From: Rhodoferax ferrireducens
Lineage (GTDB): Bacteria > Pseudomonadota > Gammaproteobacteria > Burkholderiales > Burkholderiaceae_C
Assembly: GCF_003347515.1 (NCBI RefSeq)
Contig: NZ_QEII01000262.1
Location: 62,001-126,000, forward strand
Length of the DNA: 64,000 bases
Direction of reading: 5' to 3'
Shown here: positions 9,218 through 17,792 of the stretch, one piece after another
Layout: the number at the start of each line of letters is the position of its first letter
Position numbering within the stretch: position 1 is the stretch's first letter
Notes under the pieces: model-generated
What the model was told of the DNA's origin: nothing
The model's database searches: none
The model's input: only the letters and a program-made list of their open reading frames with translations
Translations under genes and position numbers: made by a program

Positions 9218-10485
9218 GCCGGCCCCTGCGTCTGTGCCGCCAGCATGGCGCTCGTCACCAGCACCACCCCCTGGGGACTGCGGTAGAAGCGCCGCTCATC
9301 CTCGGCCGCGTCAAATCCGACCGTCATGCCTTCGGGGAGCTGGCAGCCCTCGTCAATCACCACCTTGCGCAAGCGAACGTGGCGTCCCACGCTGACCCCT
9401 GGCAGGATGACGGCCTCCTCAATGCTGCAATAAGAATGGACATGCGCGCCGGTGAACAACACCGAGCGCCGCACCAGGGAACCGGACACGATGCAGCCGC
9501 CCGCCACCAGGGAATCGACCGCCATGCCGCGACGCCCATCGTCATCGAAGACAAACTTGGCCGATGGCAGGGTGTCCTGGTAGGTCCAGATGGGCCAGTC
9601 CCGATCGTACAAATCAAGCTCAGGAATGATCGCAGTCAGGTCGATGTTGGCGGCCCAGTAAGCATCCACGGTGCCCACATCGCGCCAGTAAGACGCTGCC
9701 TCGGCGTTGGTTTTGACACACGAGCGCTCGAACGGGTGAGCGACCGCGTCGCCGCGTGACACGATGGACGGAATCAAGTCCTTGCCAAAGTCGTGGTGGG
9801 AAGCGGGGTCGGCGATATCCGACTCCAGTGCCGAAAACAGATAGTCGGCATTGAACACGTACACGCCCATGCTGGCCAGTGCCAGCCCCGGCCGGTCCGG
9901 CATGGCCTGCGGGTTAACGGGTTTTTCATCAAACCGGGTGATGCGCCCGGTGGCGTCCGCCGTCATGACACCGAAGGCACTCGCCTCGGCCAGGGGCACC
10001 TCAATGCACGCCACCGTGCACGGGGCTCCCTGTCCAACATGGTCGTCGATCAGACTGGCGTAATCCATTTTGTAGATATGGTCGCCGGCGAGAACCAGGA
10101 TGTATTTGGCATGGTGACTGCGCAGAATGTCCAGATTTTGATAGACCGCATCGGCGGTGCCGCGGTACCAGGACGCTTCGTCAACGCGCTGCTGCGCCGG
10201 CAACAAATCGATGAACTCATTGAACTCATTGCGCAGAAATGACCAGCCATGCTGCAAATGGCGCAACAGGCTGTGCGATTTGTATTGCGTCAGCACGCCG
10301 ATGCGGTGCACCCCCGAGTTCAGGCAGTTCGACAGCACAAAGTCGATGATCCGGTATTTACCGCCAAAGTACACGGAAGGTTTGGCGCAGTTTTCCGTCA
10401 AGGCCTGCAGCCGCGCACCCCGGCCACCGGCCAGAACAAGGGCAATCGTTTGACGGACCTGTTGGTGGAGATCTCTGGTTTTCAT
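9214..10485 (-). CDS. glgC: Glucose-1-phosphate adenylyltransferase
   Basis: This makes ADP-glucose from ATP and glucose 1-phosphate, the committed step of bacterial glycogen synthesis. The 423-aa protein has the nucleotide-binding start [20 protein letters not shown] followed by [19 protein letters not shown]. It also has the substrate site [11 protein letters not shown], the metal region [20 protein letters not shown], and a C-terminal left-handed beta-helix ([18 protein letters not shown]). The arginine-containing N-terminal region is of the allosterically regulated type, but the effector cannot be read from sequence. GAGGTG lies just upstream of the ATG. The gene is 29 bases after glgX and overlaps glgA by 4 bases. 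Confidence 0.97.
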   Translation of the reverse strand: MKTRDLHQQVRQTIALVLAGGRGARLQALTENCAKPSVYFGGKYRIIDFVLSNCLNSGVHRIGVLTQYKSHSLLRHLQHGWSFLRNEFNEFIDLLPAQQRVDEASWYRGTADAVYQNLDILRSHHAKYILVLAGDHIYKMDYASLIDDHVGQGAPCTVACIEVPLAEASAFGVMTADATGRITRFDEKPVNPQAMPDRPGLALASMGVYVFNADYLFSALESDIADPASHHDFGKDLIPSIVSRGDAVAHPFERSCVKTNAEAASYWRDVGTVDAYWAANIDLTAIIPELDLYDRDWPIWTYQDTLPSAKFVFDDDGRRGMAVDSLVAGGCIVSGSLVRRSVLFTGAHVHSYCSIEEAVILPGVSVGRHVRLRKVVIDEGCQLPEGMTVGFDAAEDERRFYRSPQGVVLVTSAMLAAQTQGPA

Positions 10486-10514
10486 GAGGCACCTCGCAAA
10501 CTAAAAGGTTCAAT

Positions 10515-12656
10515 TCATGGCTTGTCCGTCTGGACCAGTCCAAAAACGGAACGGGGTGACAGGGTGATGTCACCCACGCTGGACGGGGCTAACCCCCATT
10601 GACCCTGGGGCAGGACCCGCGCCGCAGCACTGTCCAGCACCTGCAGCCAGCGGCCCGGCGGCAGCGCAAAAGACAGGGCCTGGCTGCCCGCATGAAACAG
10701 CAGCAGCCAGCGCTCGGCCGGCACCCGGCCTGCGTCAGCCACCTCGATCAGGCAGGCAAAACTTCGGAACTGCGGATCGTCCCAGTCGGCGGTGCTCAAA
10801 GCGGAGCCGTCCGGATTGCGCCAGCGGATGTCGTCTGCCGTGAACCAGCGCGCATGGCGCAGCGCCGCGTGGGCGTGGCGCAACTGGATCAGGCCGGCGA
10901 CAAATCCGGTCAGGCCGGGGTCGGCGCCAGACCAGTCCAGCCAGGTCGTCTCGTTGTCCTGGCAATAGGCGTTGTTGTTGCCGCTCTGCGAATGCCCCAG
11001 CTCATCGCCTGCCAGCAACTGGGGCGTGCCCTGGGAACAAAACAGCGTCGCCAACAGGGCGTGCCGCCACTGCCCGCGCACCGCCTGCACCCCCTCGTCC
11101 TGCGTCGGGCCTTCCACCCCGGCGTTGTCACTGAGGTTGTGGTGGTGGCCATCGCGGTTGTCTTCGCCATTGGGGAAGTTGTGTTTGTGTCTATAAGAGG
11201 TCGCATCGGCGAGCGTCATGCCGTCATGCGCGGTGAGCAAGTTGACGCTGGACAGGGGACTGCGGCCGTCATGGTCAAAGAAGTCGCTGGAGCCGGCGAG
11301 CCGCCGCGCGAAGGCGCCGCGCGTGCAGTCAAACCCCAGCCAGAAGGCGCGGCTGGTATCGCGAAAGCGGTCGTTCCATTCCAGCCAGCCGGCCGGAAAT
11401 TGCCCGAGCTGGTAGCCGTGCGGCCCGACATCCCAGGGCTCGGCAATCAGCTTGACCTTGGCCAGCACCGGGTCCTGACCAATCGCCGTCAGCAGTTCGG
11501 ACACCGGGTGGAAATGATGCTGACGCACCGGGTCGCGCCCCAGCGCCGTGGCCAGATCAAAACGGAAACCGTCCACCCCATAGGCTTGCACCCACCAGCG
11601 CAGGCTGTCCATCACCATCTGCACGGCGCAGGGCTGCGCGAGGTTAAAACTGTTGCCACAGCCACTGAAATTGAGGTACTGGCCGGCATCATCCAGCGCG
11701 TACCAGCTGGCATTGTCCAGGCCGCGCCAGCTCAGCGTGGGGCCAAAGGTGTCGCTCTCGGCGCTGTGGTTGTAGACCACGTCCAGCACTACCTCCAGCC
11801 CATGGCGGTGCAGCTGGTCGACCATGTACCGGAATTCGGCACGCTCGTCCGGGTACTGGCCGCTGGCGTAGGCGGGCTCCGGGATGAAATAGCCCAGCGT
11901 GTTGTAGCCCCAGTAGTTGCGCAGCCCCTTTTTGAGCAGATGCGCTTCGGTCATAAACAACTGGACCGGCAGCAAGCACAGCGTTGTGATGCCCAGCCGC
12001 TGGTAGTGCGCCAGCATCGGGGCGCTGGCCAGACCGGCATAACGCCCGCGCAGGGCGGCGGGCACCTCCGGGTGGCGTTGCGTTTGACCCTTGACGTGCA
12101 CCTCGTACAGTACGGTGCGCTCCGGCGGCAGCGGCGCGCAAGGCGTGATCGCCGCGCCGGCCTGCAGCTCCGCCGCCAGGTCCAGAACACGGGCTTTGGG
12201 AATGCGCGACGCGTTGTCCGTCGGGTCCGCCAGGGCGTCCAGCGCCGTGGCGTTCTCGGCGACGGGCCCCAGGTAATCGCGCTCCAGCGACAGGTGCTGG
12301 GTGTCACCCACCAGGGCGCGTGCAAAAGGGTCGATCAGCAACTTCGCCGGATTGAAGCGCTGTCCCTGCAAGGGCTGATACGGCCCGTGGGCGCGCAGCC
12401 CATACAGCTGCCCAGCGCCCAGACCGGCCACGAAGCCGTGCCAGATGCCGTTGCTGCACGCCGGCAGGGAAAATCGGGCCGTCTCCCGTGCCCCCTGTGC
12501 GTCATACAAGCAGACTTCCACGCGTTCGGCGTGGCGGGAGGACACGGCGAAGTTCACGCCTGCTTGTCCCTGCAGGGTCATCGGGCTGGCGCCCAGGGGC
12601 CAAGCCTGCCCCGACTCGCATGACACAGTGGGTGTGGACACGTCTGGCGGGCTCAT
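10515..12656 (-). CDS. glgX: Glycogen debranching enzyme, isoamylase type
   Basis: This GH13 enzyme hydrolyses alpha-1,6 branches, mainly the short stubs left by phosphorylase. It has an N-terminal CBM48-like domain (PLGASPMTLQGQAGVNFAVSS...). The (beta/alpha)8 domain shows region I VLDVVYNH, region II GFRFDLAT (nucleophile Asp), region III IAEPWD (acid/base Glu) and region IV LTAHDGMTL. All catalytic residues are present. I chose ATG 12656, giving 713 aa, because it forms an ATGA overlap with the glgB stop; an in-frame ATG at 12680 would add eight Gly/Ala-rich residues. The large open frame on the opposite strand here is a codon-bias shadow. Confidence 0.95.
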   Translation of the reverse strand: MSPPDVSTPTVSCESGQAWPLGASPMTLQGQAGVNFAVSSRHAERVEVCLYDAQGARETARFSLPACSNGIWHGFVAGLGAGQLYGLRAHGPYQPLQGQRFNPAKLLIDPFARALVGDTQHLSLERDYLGPVAENATALDALADPTDNASRIPKARVLDLAAELQAGAAITPCAPLPPERTVLYEVHVKGQTQRHPEVPAALRGRYAGLASAPMLAHYQRLGITTLCLLPVQLFMTEAHLLKKGLRNYWGYNTLGYFIPEPAYASGQYPDERAEFRYMVDQLHRHGLEVVLDVVYNHSAESDTFGPTLSWRGLDNASWYALDDAGQYLNFSGCGNSFNLAQPCAVQMVMDSLRWWVQAYGVDGFRFDLATALGRDPVRQHHFHPVSELLTAIGQDPVLAKVKLIAEPWDVGPHGYQLGQFPAGWLEWNDRFRDTSRAFWLGFDCTRGAFARRLAGSSDFFDHDGRSPLSSVNLLTAHDGMTLADATSYRHKHNFPNGEDNRDGHHHNLSDNAGVEGPTQDEGVQAVRGQWRHALLATLFCSQGTPQLLAGDELGHSQSGNNNAYCQDNETTWLDWSGADPGLTGFVAGLIQLRHAHAALRHARWFTADDIRWRNPDGSALSTADWDDPQFRSFACLIEVADAGRVPAERWLLLFHAGSQALSFALPPGRWLQVLDSAAARVLPQGQWGLAPSSVGDITLSPRSVFGLVQTDKP

Positions 12657-14566
12657 GGCCCCGCCCCCGGCGCCAGCCACAGGACGCCCAAGGGCGGCAA
12701 GGTCAACACCACAGACGCTGCATACCCCTGCCAGGACACCCGCTCCGACACCACCGTACCCGCATGGGCCACGCCACTGCCACCGTAGCCCACGGCATCG
12801 GTGTTCATGACTTCGGTCCAGACGCCGAGCTGCGGCACGCCCAGCCGGTAGCCCTGCCGCGCCACCGGCGTCATGTTGCAGACCACAACCATTTGTTGCG
12901 CCGTGCCAAAGCCATGGCGCACGAAGCTGAACACCAAGCGTGACGGGTCTTGCACGTCAATCCAGCCAAACCCTTCAGGCTCGTCGTCGCGCGCATGCAG
13001 CGCGGCATGGCTGCGGTACAGGTGATTGAGATCGCGCACCAGGCGCTGCACCCCCGCATGGTCCGGGTTGTCCAGCAATGACCAGTCGAGTTCACCGTCA
13101 TGGTTCCATTCGCGCACCTGGGCCAGTTCACTGCCCATGAAGAGCAGTTTCCTGCCCGGGTGGGCATACATCAAGGCATACAGGGCGCGCAGATTCGCCC
13201 TCTTTTGCCAAGGGGCGCCCCACATCTTGCTGTAGAGCGATCCTTTGCCCTGCACCACTTCGTCGTGTGACAGCGCCAGCACAAAACGTTCGCTGTAGGC
13301 ATATATCAGCGCGAAGGTGATGCGATCATGGTGCTGCGGCCGATGAACCGGATCCATTGAAAAATACGTCAAGGTGTCATGCATCCAGCCCAGATTCCAT
13401 TTGTGATGAAAGCCCAGCCCGCCCGCCCCGGGCGGCGCCGTCACGCCGGGATAGGCGCTGGACTCCTCGGCCACCGTGATCGTCCCGGGCGCCTCCTGCC
13501 CGAGCATGCGATTGAGTTCACGCAGGAATTCAATGGCCCCATGGTTCTCGCGAACCCCATCGTAATGCGAAACCCATTCGCTCCCGGAACAACTGGGATC
13601 GCGGTACAGCATGGACGTCACCGCATCCACGCGCAGACCGTCAACACCGTAACACTCCACCCAGAACAATGCGTTGCCGACCAGAAAGTTGCGAACCTCC
13701 ACGCGCTTGCAGTTGTGAATCAGCGCCATCCAGTTGCATTGGCAAGCGTCACACGGGTCAAGGGCTTCGAGCGGCATCGCGCTTTCGAAGGGGCCCGAGT
13801 CCTGGGCACGCGCCGGGAATGGGGCCGGCACCCAGTCCAGCAAGACCTGCAAGCCGGCATCGTGGGCGGCCGTGACAAAGCGCCGAAAAGCGTCAGGCGT
13901 TCCATAGCGGGCCATTGGCGCATACAAGCCGGTGGACTGGCAGCCCCACGGACCATGACACGGAGGCTCGCTGACCGGCATGAGTTCGATATGGGTGAAC
14001 CCCAGGGCCGCGACATAAGGGACCAAAGTACGGGCCAGCGCATCCCAGTCCAGCGATACGCCATGGGCCCGCCGCCATGAGCCCACATGCACCTCATAGA
14101 TGGCCATGGGTGCTGTCAGGGCGTTGGCCGTGGCCCGCTGCCCGGTCGGTCGCAGCGCGAATTCAGGCAGATTCATCACAATGCCGGCACGACCTGCGCC
14201 CCGCTCGCTGTGCAAAGCGTAAGGATCGGTCTTGAGGACGTGCTGACCATCAAGCGCCTGCACCGAGAATTTGTAGCGCGCGCCCTCACGCACGTCCGGC
14301 ACGAACACCTCCCACGCACCGCACTCGACGCGGTGCTGCATCACATGTTGGCGCGCGTCCCAGCGATTAAAGTCTCCGACCACGGAAACCTGCCGGGCAT
14401 CGGGCGCCCAGACCGCAAAAGCGGTTCCGGCCCTGCCACCCAAAGTGCAGGGATGTGCCCCCAGCTTCTCCCAGGGTCGCAGATGGCGGCCTTCTCTGAG
14501 CAGCCAGACATCGGCTTCACCCAGCCACGGCTCATTGCAAAAGGGAATGACTGCATCCTGCGACAT
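12653..14566 (-). CDS. glgB: 1,4-alpha-glucan branching enzyme, divergent active site
   Basis: This GH13 transglycosidase creates alpha-1,6 branches in glycogen. The 637-aa protein has the CBM48 region (FAVWAPDARQVSVVGDFNRWD) and the family stretch IYEVHVGSWRR. It has region II GLRVDAVTSMLY (nucleophile D314), region III TVAEESSAYP (E367), region IV LSHDEV (H434, D435) and KLLFMGSELAQ. Two positions differ from the family: region I reads DWVPAPFP where DWVPAHFP is normal (Pro249 for His), and VVQGKGS replaces VVHGKGS (Gln439). Segment 250-285 is also Cys-rich and unusual (DPCDACQCNW). It is the first glg gene of the operon. Activity may be altered; it could have specialised or be impaired. 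Confidence 0.9.
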   Translation of the reverse strand: MSQDAVIPFCNEPWLGEADVWLLREGRHLRPWEKLGAHPCTLGGRAGTAFAVWAPDARQVSVVGDFNRWDARQHVMQHRVECGAWEVFVPDVREGARYKFSVQALDGQHVLKTDPYALHSERGAGRAGIVMNLPEFALRPTGQRATANALTAPMAIYEVHVGSWRRAHGVSLDWDALARTLVPYVAALGFTHIELMPVSEPPCHGPWGCQSTGLYAPMARYGTPDAFRRFVTAAHDAGLQVLLDWVPAPFPARAQDSGPFESAMPLEALDPCDACQCNWMALIHNCKRVEVRNFLVGNALFWVECYGVDGLRVDAVTSMLYRDPSCSGSEWVSHYDGVRENHGAIEFLRELNRMLGQEAPGTITVAEESSAYPGVTAPPGAGGLGFHHKWNLGWMHDTLTYFSMDPVHRPQHHDRITFALIYAYSERFVLALSHDEVVQGKGSLYSKMWGAPWQKRANLRALYALMYAHPGRKLLFMGSELAQVREWNHDGELDWSLLDNPDHAGVQRLVRDLNHLYRSHAALHARDDEPEGFGWIDVQDPSRLVFSFVRHGFGTAQQMVVVCNMTPVARQGYRLGVPQLGVWTEVMNTDAVGYGGSGVAHAGTVVSERVSWQGYAASVVLTLPPLGVLWLAPGAGP

Positions 14567-14606
14567 GGCACTGCGAAGAACGTGGCGCTAAACGCCTGAG
14601 GTCGCT

Positions 14607-15932
14607 TTATTGGCTTTTGGCTCTGGAGGCCAGCCACACCAGTAGCAACACTGGCGCACCCAGCATGGCAGTCGCAGTAAAGAAGTGCTGATAACCAAAA
14701 GCGTCCACATAGCGGCCCGAATAGCCCGCCAGAAATTTGGGGGCCAGTAACATCATCGAACTGAATATCGCGTATTGGGTCGCCGAGTAGTTGAGATTTG
14801 TCAAGCTCGAAAGATATGCAATAAACGCCGCTGAAGCGATGCCGCTGGCCAGGTTGTCGGCCGAGATCACGAAGATGAGCGCCGTCACATCGTGCCCTTG
14901 TGAACCCAGCCAGGCAAACAGCAGATTGGTCGCCGCGCTCAGGATAGCGCCCAGCATCAGCACGCGCATCACGCCCAGGCGCATCGCCAGCACGCCGCCC
15001 ACAAAAGCACCGACCAGGGTCATGATGACGCCGTAAATCTTGGTCACTGCGGCCACTTCGTCCTTGGTGTAGCCCATGTCGACGTAAAACGGATTCGCCA
15101 TGATGCCCATCACCACGTCACTGATACGGTAGACGGCAATCAGCGCCAGGATCAGCAGCGCCTGTTTGCCGTAACGCCGCAGAAAGTCGGCGAAAGGCTC
15201 AATCAGGGCGCTTCGCAGCCATTCCGACGCATTTTTGGCCTTGGCCATCGGAAGGCGCAGCGGTTCCGGCGACAGCAGCACCGTCAGCATACCCAGCGAC
15301 ATGCTGGCCGCCATGGCCAGATAGGCGGCTTGCCAGGCCCCGTGCTGGTAGCTCGTCACGCCGACCACTTCAGCCCGCGCGGCCAGCCACAGCACACCCG
15401 CGCCGGCCCAGATCATGGCCAGACGGTAGCCGGTTTGGTAGGCCGCCGCCAGCGCCGCCTGGCGGTCGGTGTTGGCGGATTCAATGCGGAAGGCGTCCAG
15501 GGCAATGTCTTGCGTGGCCGAACCGAAGGCTACGGCCAGTGCGCCCCAGACCACGGGCTGCAGCGCCACCTGGGGATCATTGAAGGACATGGCCACCAGC
15601 CCCACCATGATCGCCAATTGCGCCAGCAGCAGCCAGCTGCGCCGGCGTCCGAGCCAGCGCGTCAGCAAGGGAATGGGCATCCGGTCCACCAGCGGCGCCC
15701 AGACCCATTTGAAGGCGTAGGCCAGGCCGACCCAGCTCAGGTAGCCAATGGTGGTACGGTCGATGCCCGCCTCGCGCAACCAGAAACTCAAGGTGCCCAA
15801 CACCAGCAGCAGCGGCAAGCCGGCGGAAAACCCCAGCAGCAGCATCCGCACCGTGGGGGGCTCCAGATAAACCTTGAAAGTCGCAAGCCAAGTAGGCTTG
15901 ATTTGGCGGGCGTCGGGGGCACTTGATGTCAT
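14607..15932 (-). CDS. AmpG-family permease (MFS)
   Basis: This is a 12-TM major facilitator of the AmpG type, which imports anhydro-muropeptides from the periplasm for cell-wall recycling. The 441-aa protein has the AmpG-like start VYLEPPTVRMLLLGFSAGLP and LSFWLREAGID. It also has VWAPLVDRMPIPLLTRWLGRRRSW, the loop 2-3 region, and GSATQDIALDAFRIE, a strong AmpG signature. It lies 40 bases upstream of glgB in the same direction, with no terminator visible, so it may share a transcript with the glg operon. Substrate is inferred from the family only; a sugar substrate would also be possible given the neighbours. Confidence 0.85.
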   Translation of the reverse strand: MTSSAPDARQIKPTWLATFKVYLEPPTVRMLLLGFSAGLPLLLVLGTLSFWLREAGIDRTTIGYLSWVGLAYAFKWVWAPLVDRMPIPLLTRWLGRRRSWLLLAQLAIMVGLVAMSFNDPQVALQPVVWGALAVAFGSATQDIALDAFRIESANTDRQAALAAAYQTGYRLAMIWAGAGVLWLAARAEVVGVTSYQHGAWQAAYLAMAASMSLGMLTVLLSPEPLRLPMAKAKNASEWLRSALIEPFADFLRRYGKQALLILALIAVYRISDVVMGIMANPFYVDMGYTKDEVAAVTKIYGVIMTLVGAFVGGVLAMRLGVMRVLMLGAILSAATNLLFAWLGSQGHDVTALIFVISADNLASGIASAAFIAYLSSLTNLNYSATQYAIFSSMMLLAPKFLAGYSGRYVDAFGYQHFFTATAMLGAPVLLLVWLASRAKSQ

Positions 15933-15975
15933 GCAGGAATAATACGCGCAGCCTTGTCAACTATTGAGACCGACC

Positions 15976-16824
15976 ATGAACACGACGCCATCCGCCTCCC
16001 TTCAACCGCGACGCCGGCTGGCGCTGCAGGGCATGGCCTTGCTGCTGGCCCTGTCGCCCGTGCTCGCGCCCCTGGCCCAGACACGCGACGGGATTGATGT
16101 CGGCGGCAACTCGGCGTTCAGTCAGCTGGTGCCGGCCGACGCCGTGGAGCGCTCTTCCGGCCAGCAATATGCCCAAATGCTGCAAGAGGCGGCGGCAAAA
16201 CACGCGCTGGGCGGCAAAGACCACCCCCAAGTGATACGCCTGCGCGCGATAGCCAGGCGGATCATTCCCTTTACGATTGACTGGAATCCGCGCGCCAAAG
16301 ACTGGCGTTGGGAAGTCAACCTGATTGGCAGCAAGCAAATCAACGCGTTTTGCATGCCCGGCGGCAAGATTGCGTTCTACAGCGGCATTCTGGATCAGCT
16401 CAAGCTCAGCGATGACGAAGTGGCCATGGTGATGGGGCACGAAATTGCCCACGCCCTGCGCGAGCACGCCCGCGCGCGCATGGGCAAGAACGCCGCCACC
16501 GGCATCGGTGCCAGCCTGCTGAGCCAGGTGTTCGGTTTGGGCCAACTCGGGCAAACGGTGACCAACTACGGCGCCCAGTTGCTGACCCTGCAATTCAGTC
16601 GCAGCGACGAATCCGAGGCCGATCTGGTGGGCATGGAGCTGGCGGCCCGCGCCGGCTACAACCCCCGCGCCGGCATCACCTTGTGGCAAAAAATGGCTGC
16701 CACCAGCAAAGGTGCACCGCCGCAGTGGCTGTCAACCCACCCGTCGGGCAACGCCCGCATCGCCGAGATAGAAGCCAATCTGCCCAAAGTGATGCCGTTG
16801 TACGAGCGCGCCAAAAAGGGCTAG
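15976..16824 (+). CDS. M48-family metallopeptidase, exported
   Basis: This is a zinc metalloprotease of the M48 (HtpX/BepA/LoiP-like) class, 282 aa from ATG 15976. The N terminus has a basic n-region (PRRR) and hydrophobic segment LALQGMALLLALSPVLAPLAQ, a signal peptide or anchor, so it probably acts in the periplasm. The zinc site is HEIAH (155-159), with a downstream Glu in SDESEADLVGMELAARAGYNP, followed by the conserved STHPSGNARIAEIE. A TTG four codons upstream (15964) is an alternative start. It is divergent from the ampG-like gene with only 43 bases between them. The likely job is envelope protein quality control; the exact substrate is unknown. Confidence 0.88.
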   Translation: MNTTPSASLQPRRRLALQGMALLLALSPVLAPLAQTRDGIDVGGNSAFSQLVPADAVERSSGQQYAQMLQEAAAKHALGGKDHPQVIRLRAIARRIIPFTIDWNPRAKDWRWEVNLIGSKQINAFCMPGGKIAFYSGILDQLKLSDDEVAMVMGHEIAHALREHARARMGKNAATGIGASLLSQVFGLGQLGQTVTNYGAQLLTLQFSRSDESEADLVGMELAARAGYNPRAGITLWQKMAATSKGAPPQWLSTHPSGNARIAEIEANLPKVMPLYERAKKG

Positions 16825-16844
16825 GCGGAGCAGAGATTTATAAT

Positions 16845-16900
16845 GTTTTTAGCCTCTAGCCCAGATAGGCAGTTCGAAGACAGCTATAAATAAAATAGCA
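16845..16900 (-). repeat. Dispersed AGCTGC...GGGCTAGAG repeat
   Basis: Read on the minus strand: GCTATTTTATTTATAGCTG, a variable core, then GGGCTAGAGGCTAAAAA. It lies between the convergent M48 peptidase and ankyrin genes. The AT-rich pair GCTATTTTA/TATAGC can form a small hairpin and may help termination. Confidence 0.8.
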
Positions 16901-16902
16901 AA

Positions 16903-17568
16903 TCAGGGTTCTTCCAGCAGGCGCACGACAGCCGTGTGCTGGCCCTCGCGGGCCATGTCCATTGCGGTTTTGCCGCGCCGGTCTTTGAGGTGGCGATCGG
17001 CGCCCTGCTCCAGCAGCAGGCGAACCGTTGATTCGTGCCCATAGGCAGCAGCCCACATCAGTAACGTGAGCTCATTTTTCAGTGCGGCATTGACCTGCGT
17101 GCCGGCCCGTATCAACGCCAGCAAGCAGTCACGGCAGCCATTGCCGGCGGCGTAAGTGGCGGCGTTTTTCTGGACGCGGTCGACCGGGTCGATATGACCG
17201 CCGGACGCCAGGAGCTTGCGCACGATCTCCGCGTTGCCGCTGAAGGCCGCCCCCATCAAGGGGGTGACGCCGGCCAGGTTGGCAAGATCGACATCGGCGT
17301 TGGCTTTCAGCAGCACATCCACCAGGGCAACGTCGCCTTTGGCGGCGGCCGTGTTCAAGGGCGAGTCACCATTGCGGTCGCGGGAATTCACCTTGGCACC
17401 CTCTTGCAGCAACGCGACGACTCGCTCGATCCGGCCGGCTTTCGCCGCCAGCACAAACTGCCCATTGATATTGATCTGATCCATGCCTCTCTGGGCAAAC
17501 GCCCCTGGCGCATGGCTGCCCAGCAGCCCTAGCAAAAGACCCAAGCGGATCAACTTGACTGTTTGCAT
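16903..17568 (-). CDS. Exported ankyrin-repeat protein
   Basis: The 221-aa protein begins MQTVKLIRLGLLLGLLGSH and continues APGAFA, a clear signal peptide with cleavage near AFA-QR. About five ankyrin repeats follow, with typical turns such as DRNGDSPLNTAAAKGDVALVDVLL, NLAGVTPLMGAAFSGNAEIVRKLL and DRRGKTAMDMAREGQHTAVVRLL. It is therefore a periplasmic protein-interaction module; the partner is not known. ATG 17568 is chosen over upstream starts because AGGAGA lies at the right distance and it starts the signal peptide. It is divergent from the PQQ dehydrogenase across a 224-base gap that contains an imperfect palindrome ATTGAGCGCGCAAT (17653-17666) and no clear promoter. Confidence 0.88.
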   Translation of the reverse strand: MQTVKLIRLGLLLGLLGSHAPGAFAQRGMDQININGQFVLAAKAGRIERVVALLQEGAKVNSRDRNGDSPLNTAAAKGDVALVDVLLKANADVDLANLAGVTPLMGAAFSGNAEIVRKLLASGGHIDPVDRVQKNAATYAAGNGCRDCLLALIRAGTQVNAALKNELTLLMWAAAYGHESTVRLLLEQGADRHLKDRRGKTAMDMAREGQHTAVVRLLEEP

Positions 17569-17792
17569 CGTGTCTCCTTCTGTCGGTCGATGACACTCAT
17601 CTCGGGCCATCACGACCTGCTTGCGCCGCCGCCCGCCGGAATGCCAGTGTGCATTGAGCGCGCAATTGGAATATTTGATTTTTCGCAATCTGTAGTCTCC
17701 CGTCCGTGAATTTAATGATCGGCCGGGGAGTCCTTTTTTTCGGAGGCGAGATCACATTGCCATTCCGTTAAATCAACGAGGGGAGATGACAA

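Noticed and set aside
10599..12623. Very long open frame (674 codons) on the plus strand opposite glgX
   Set aside because: It mirrors the glgX coding frame on the other strand, has Gln/Arg/His-rich low-complexity composition typical of antisense frames in GC-rich genes, and shows no family motif.
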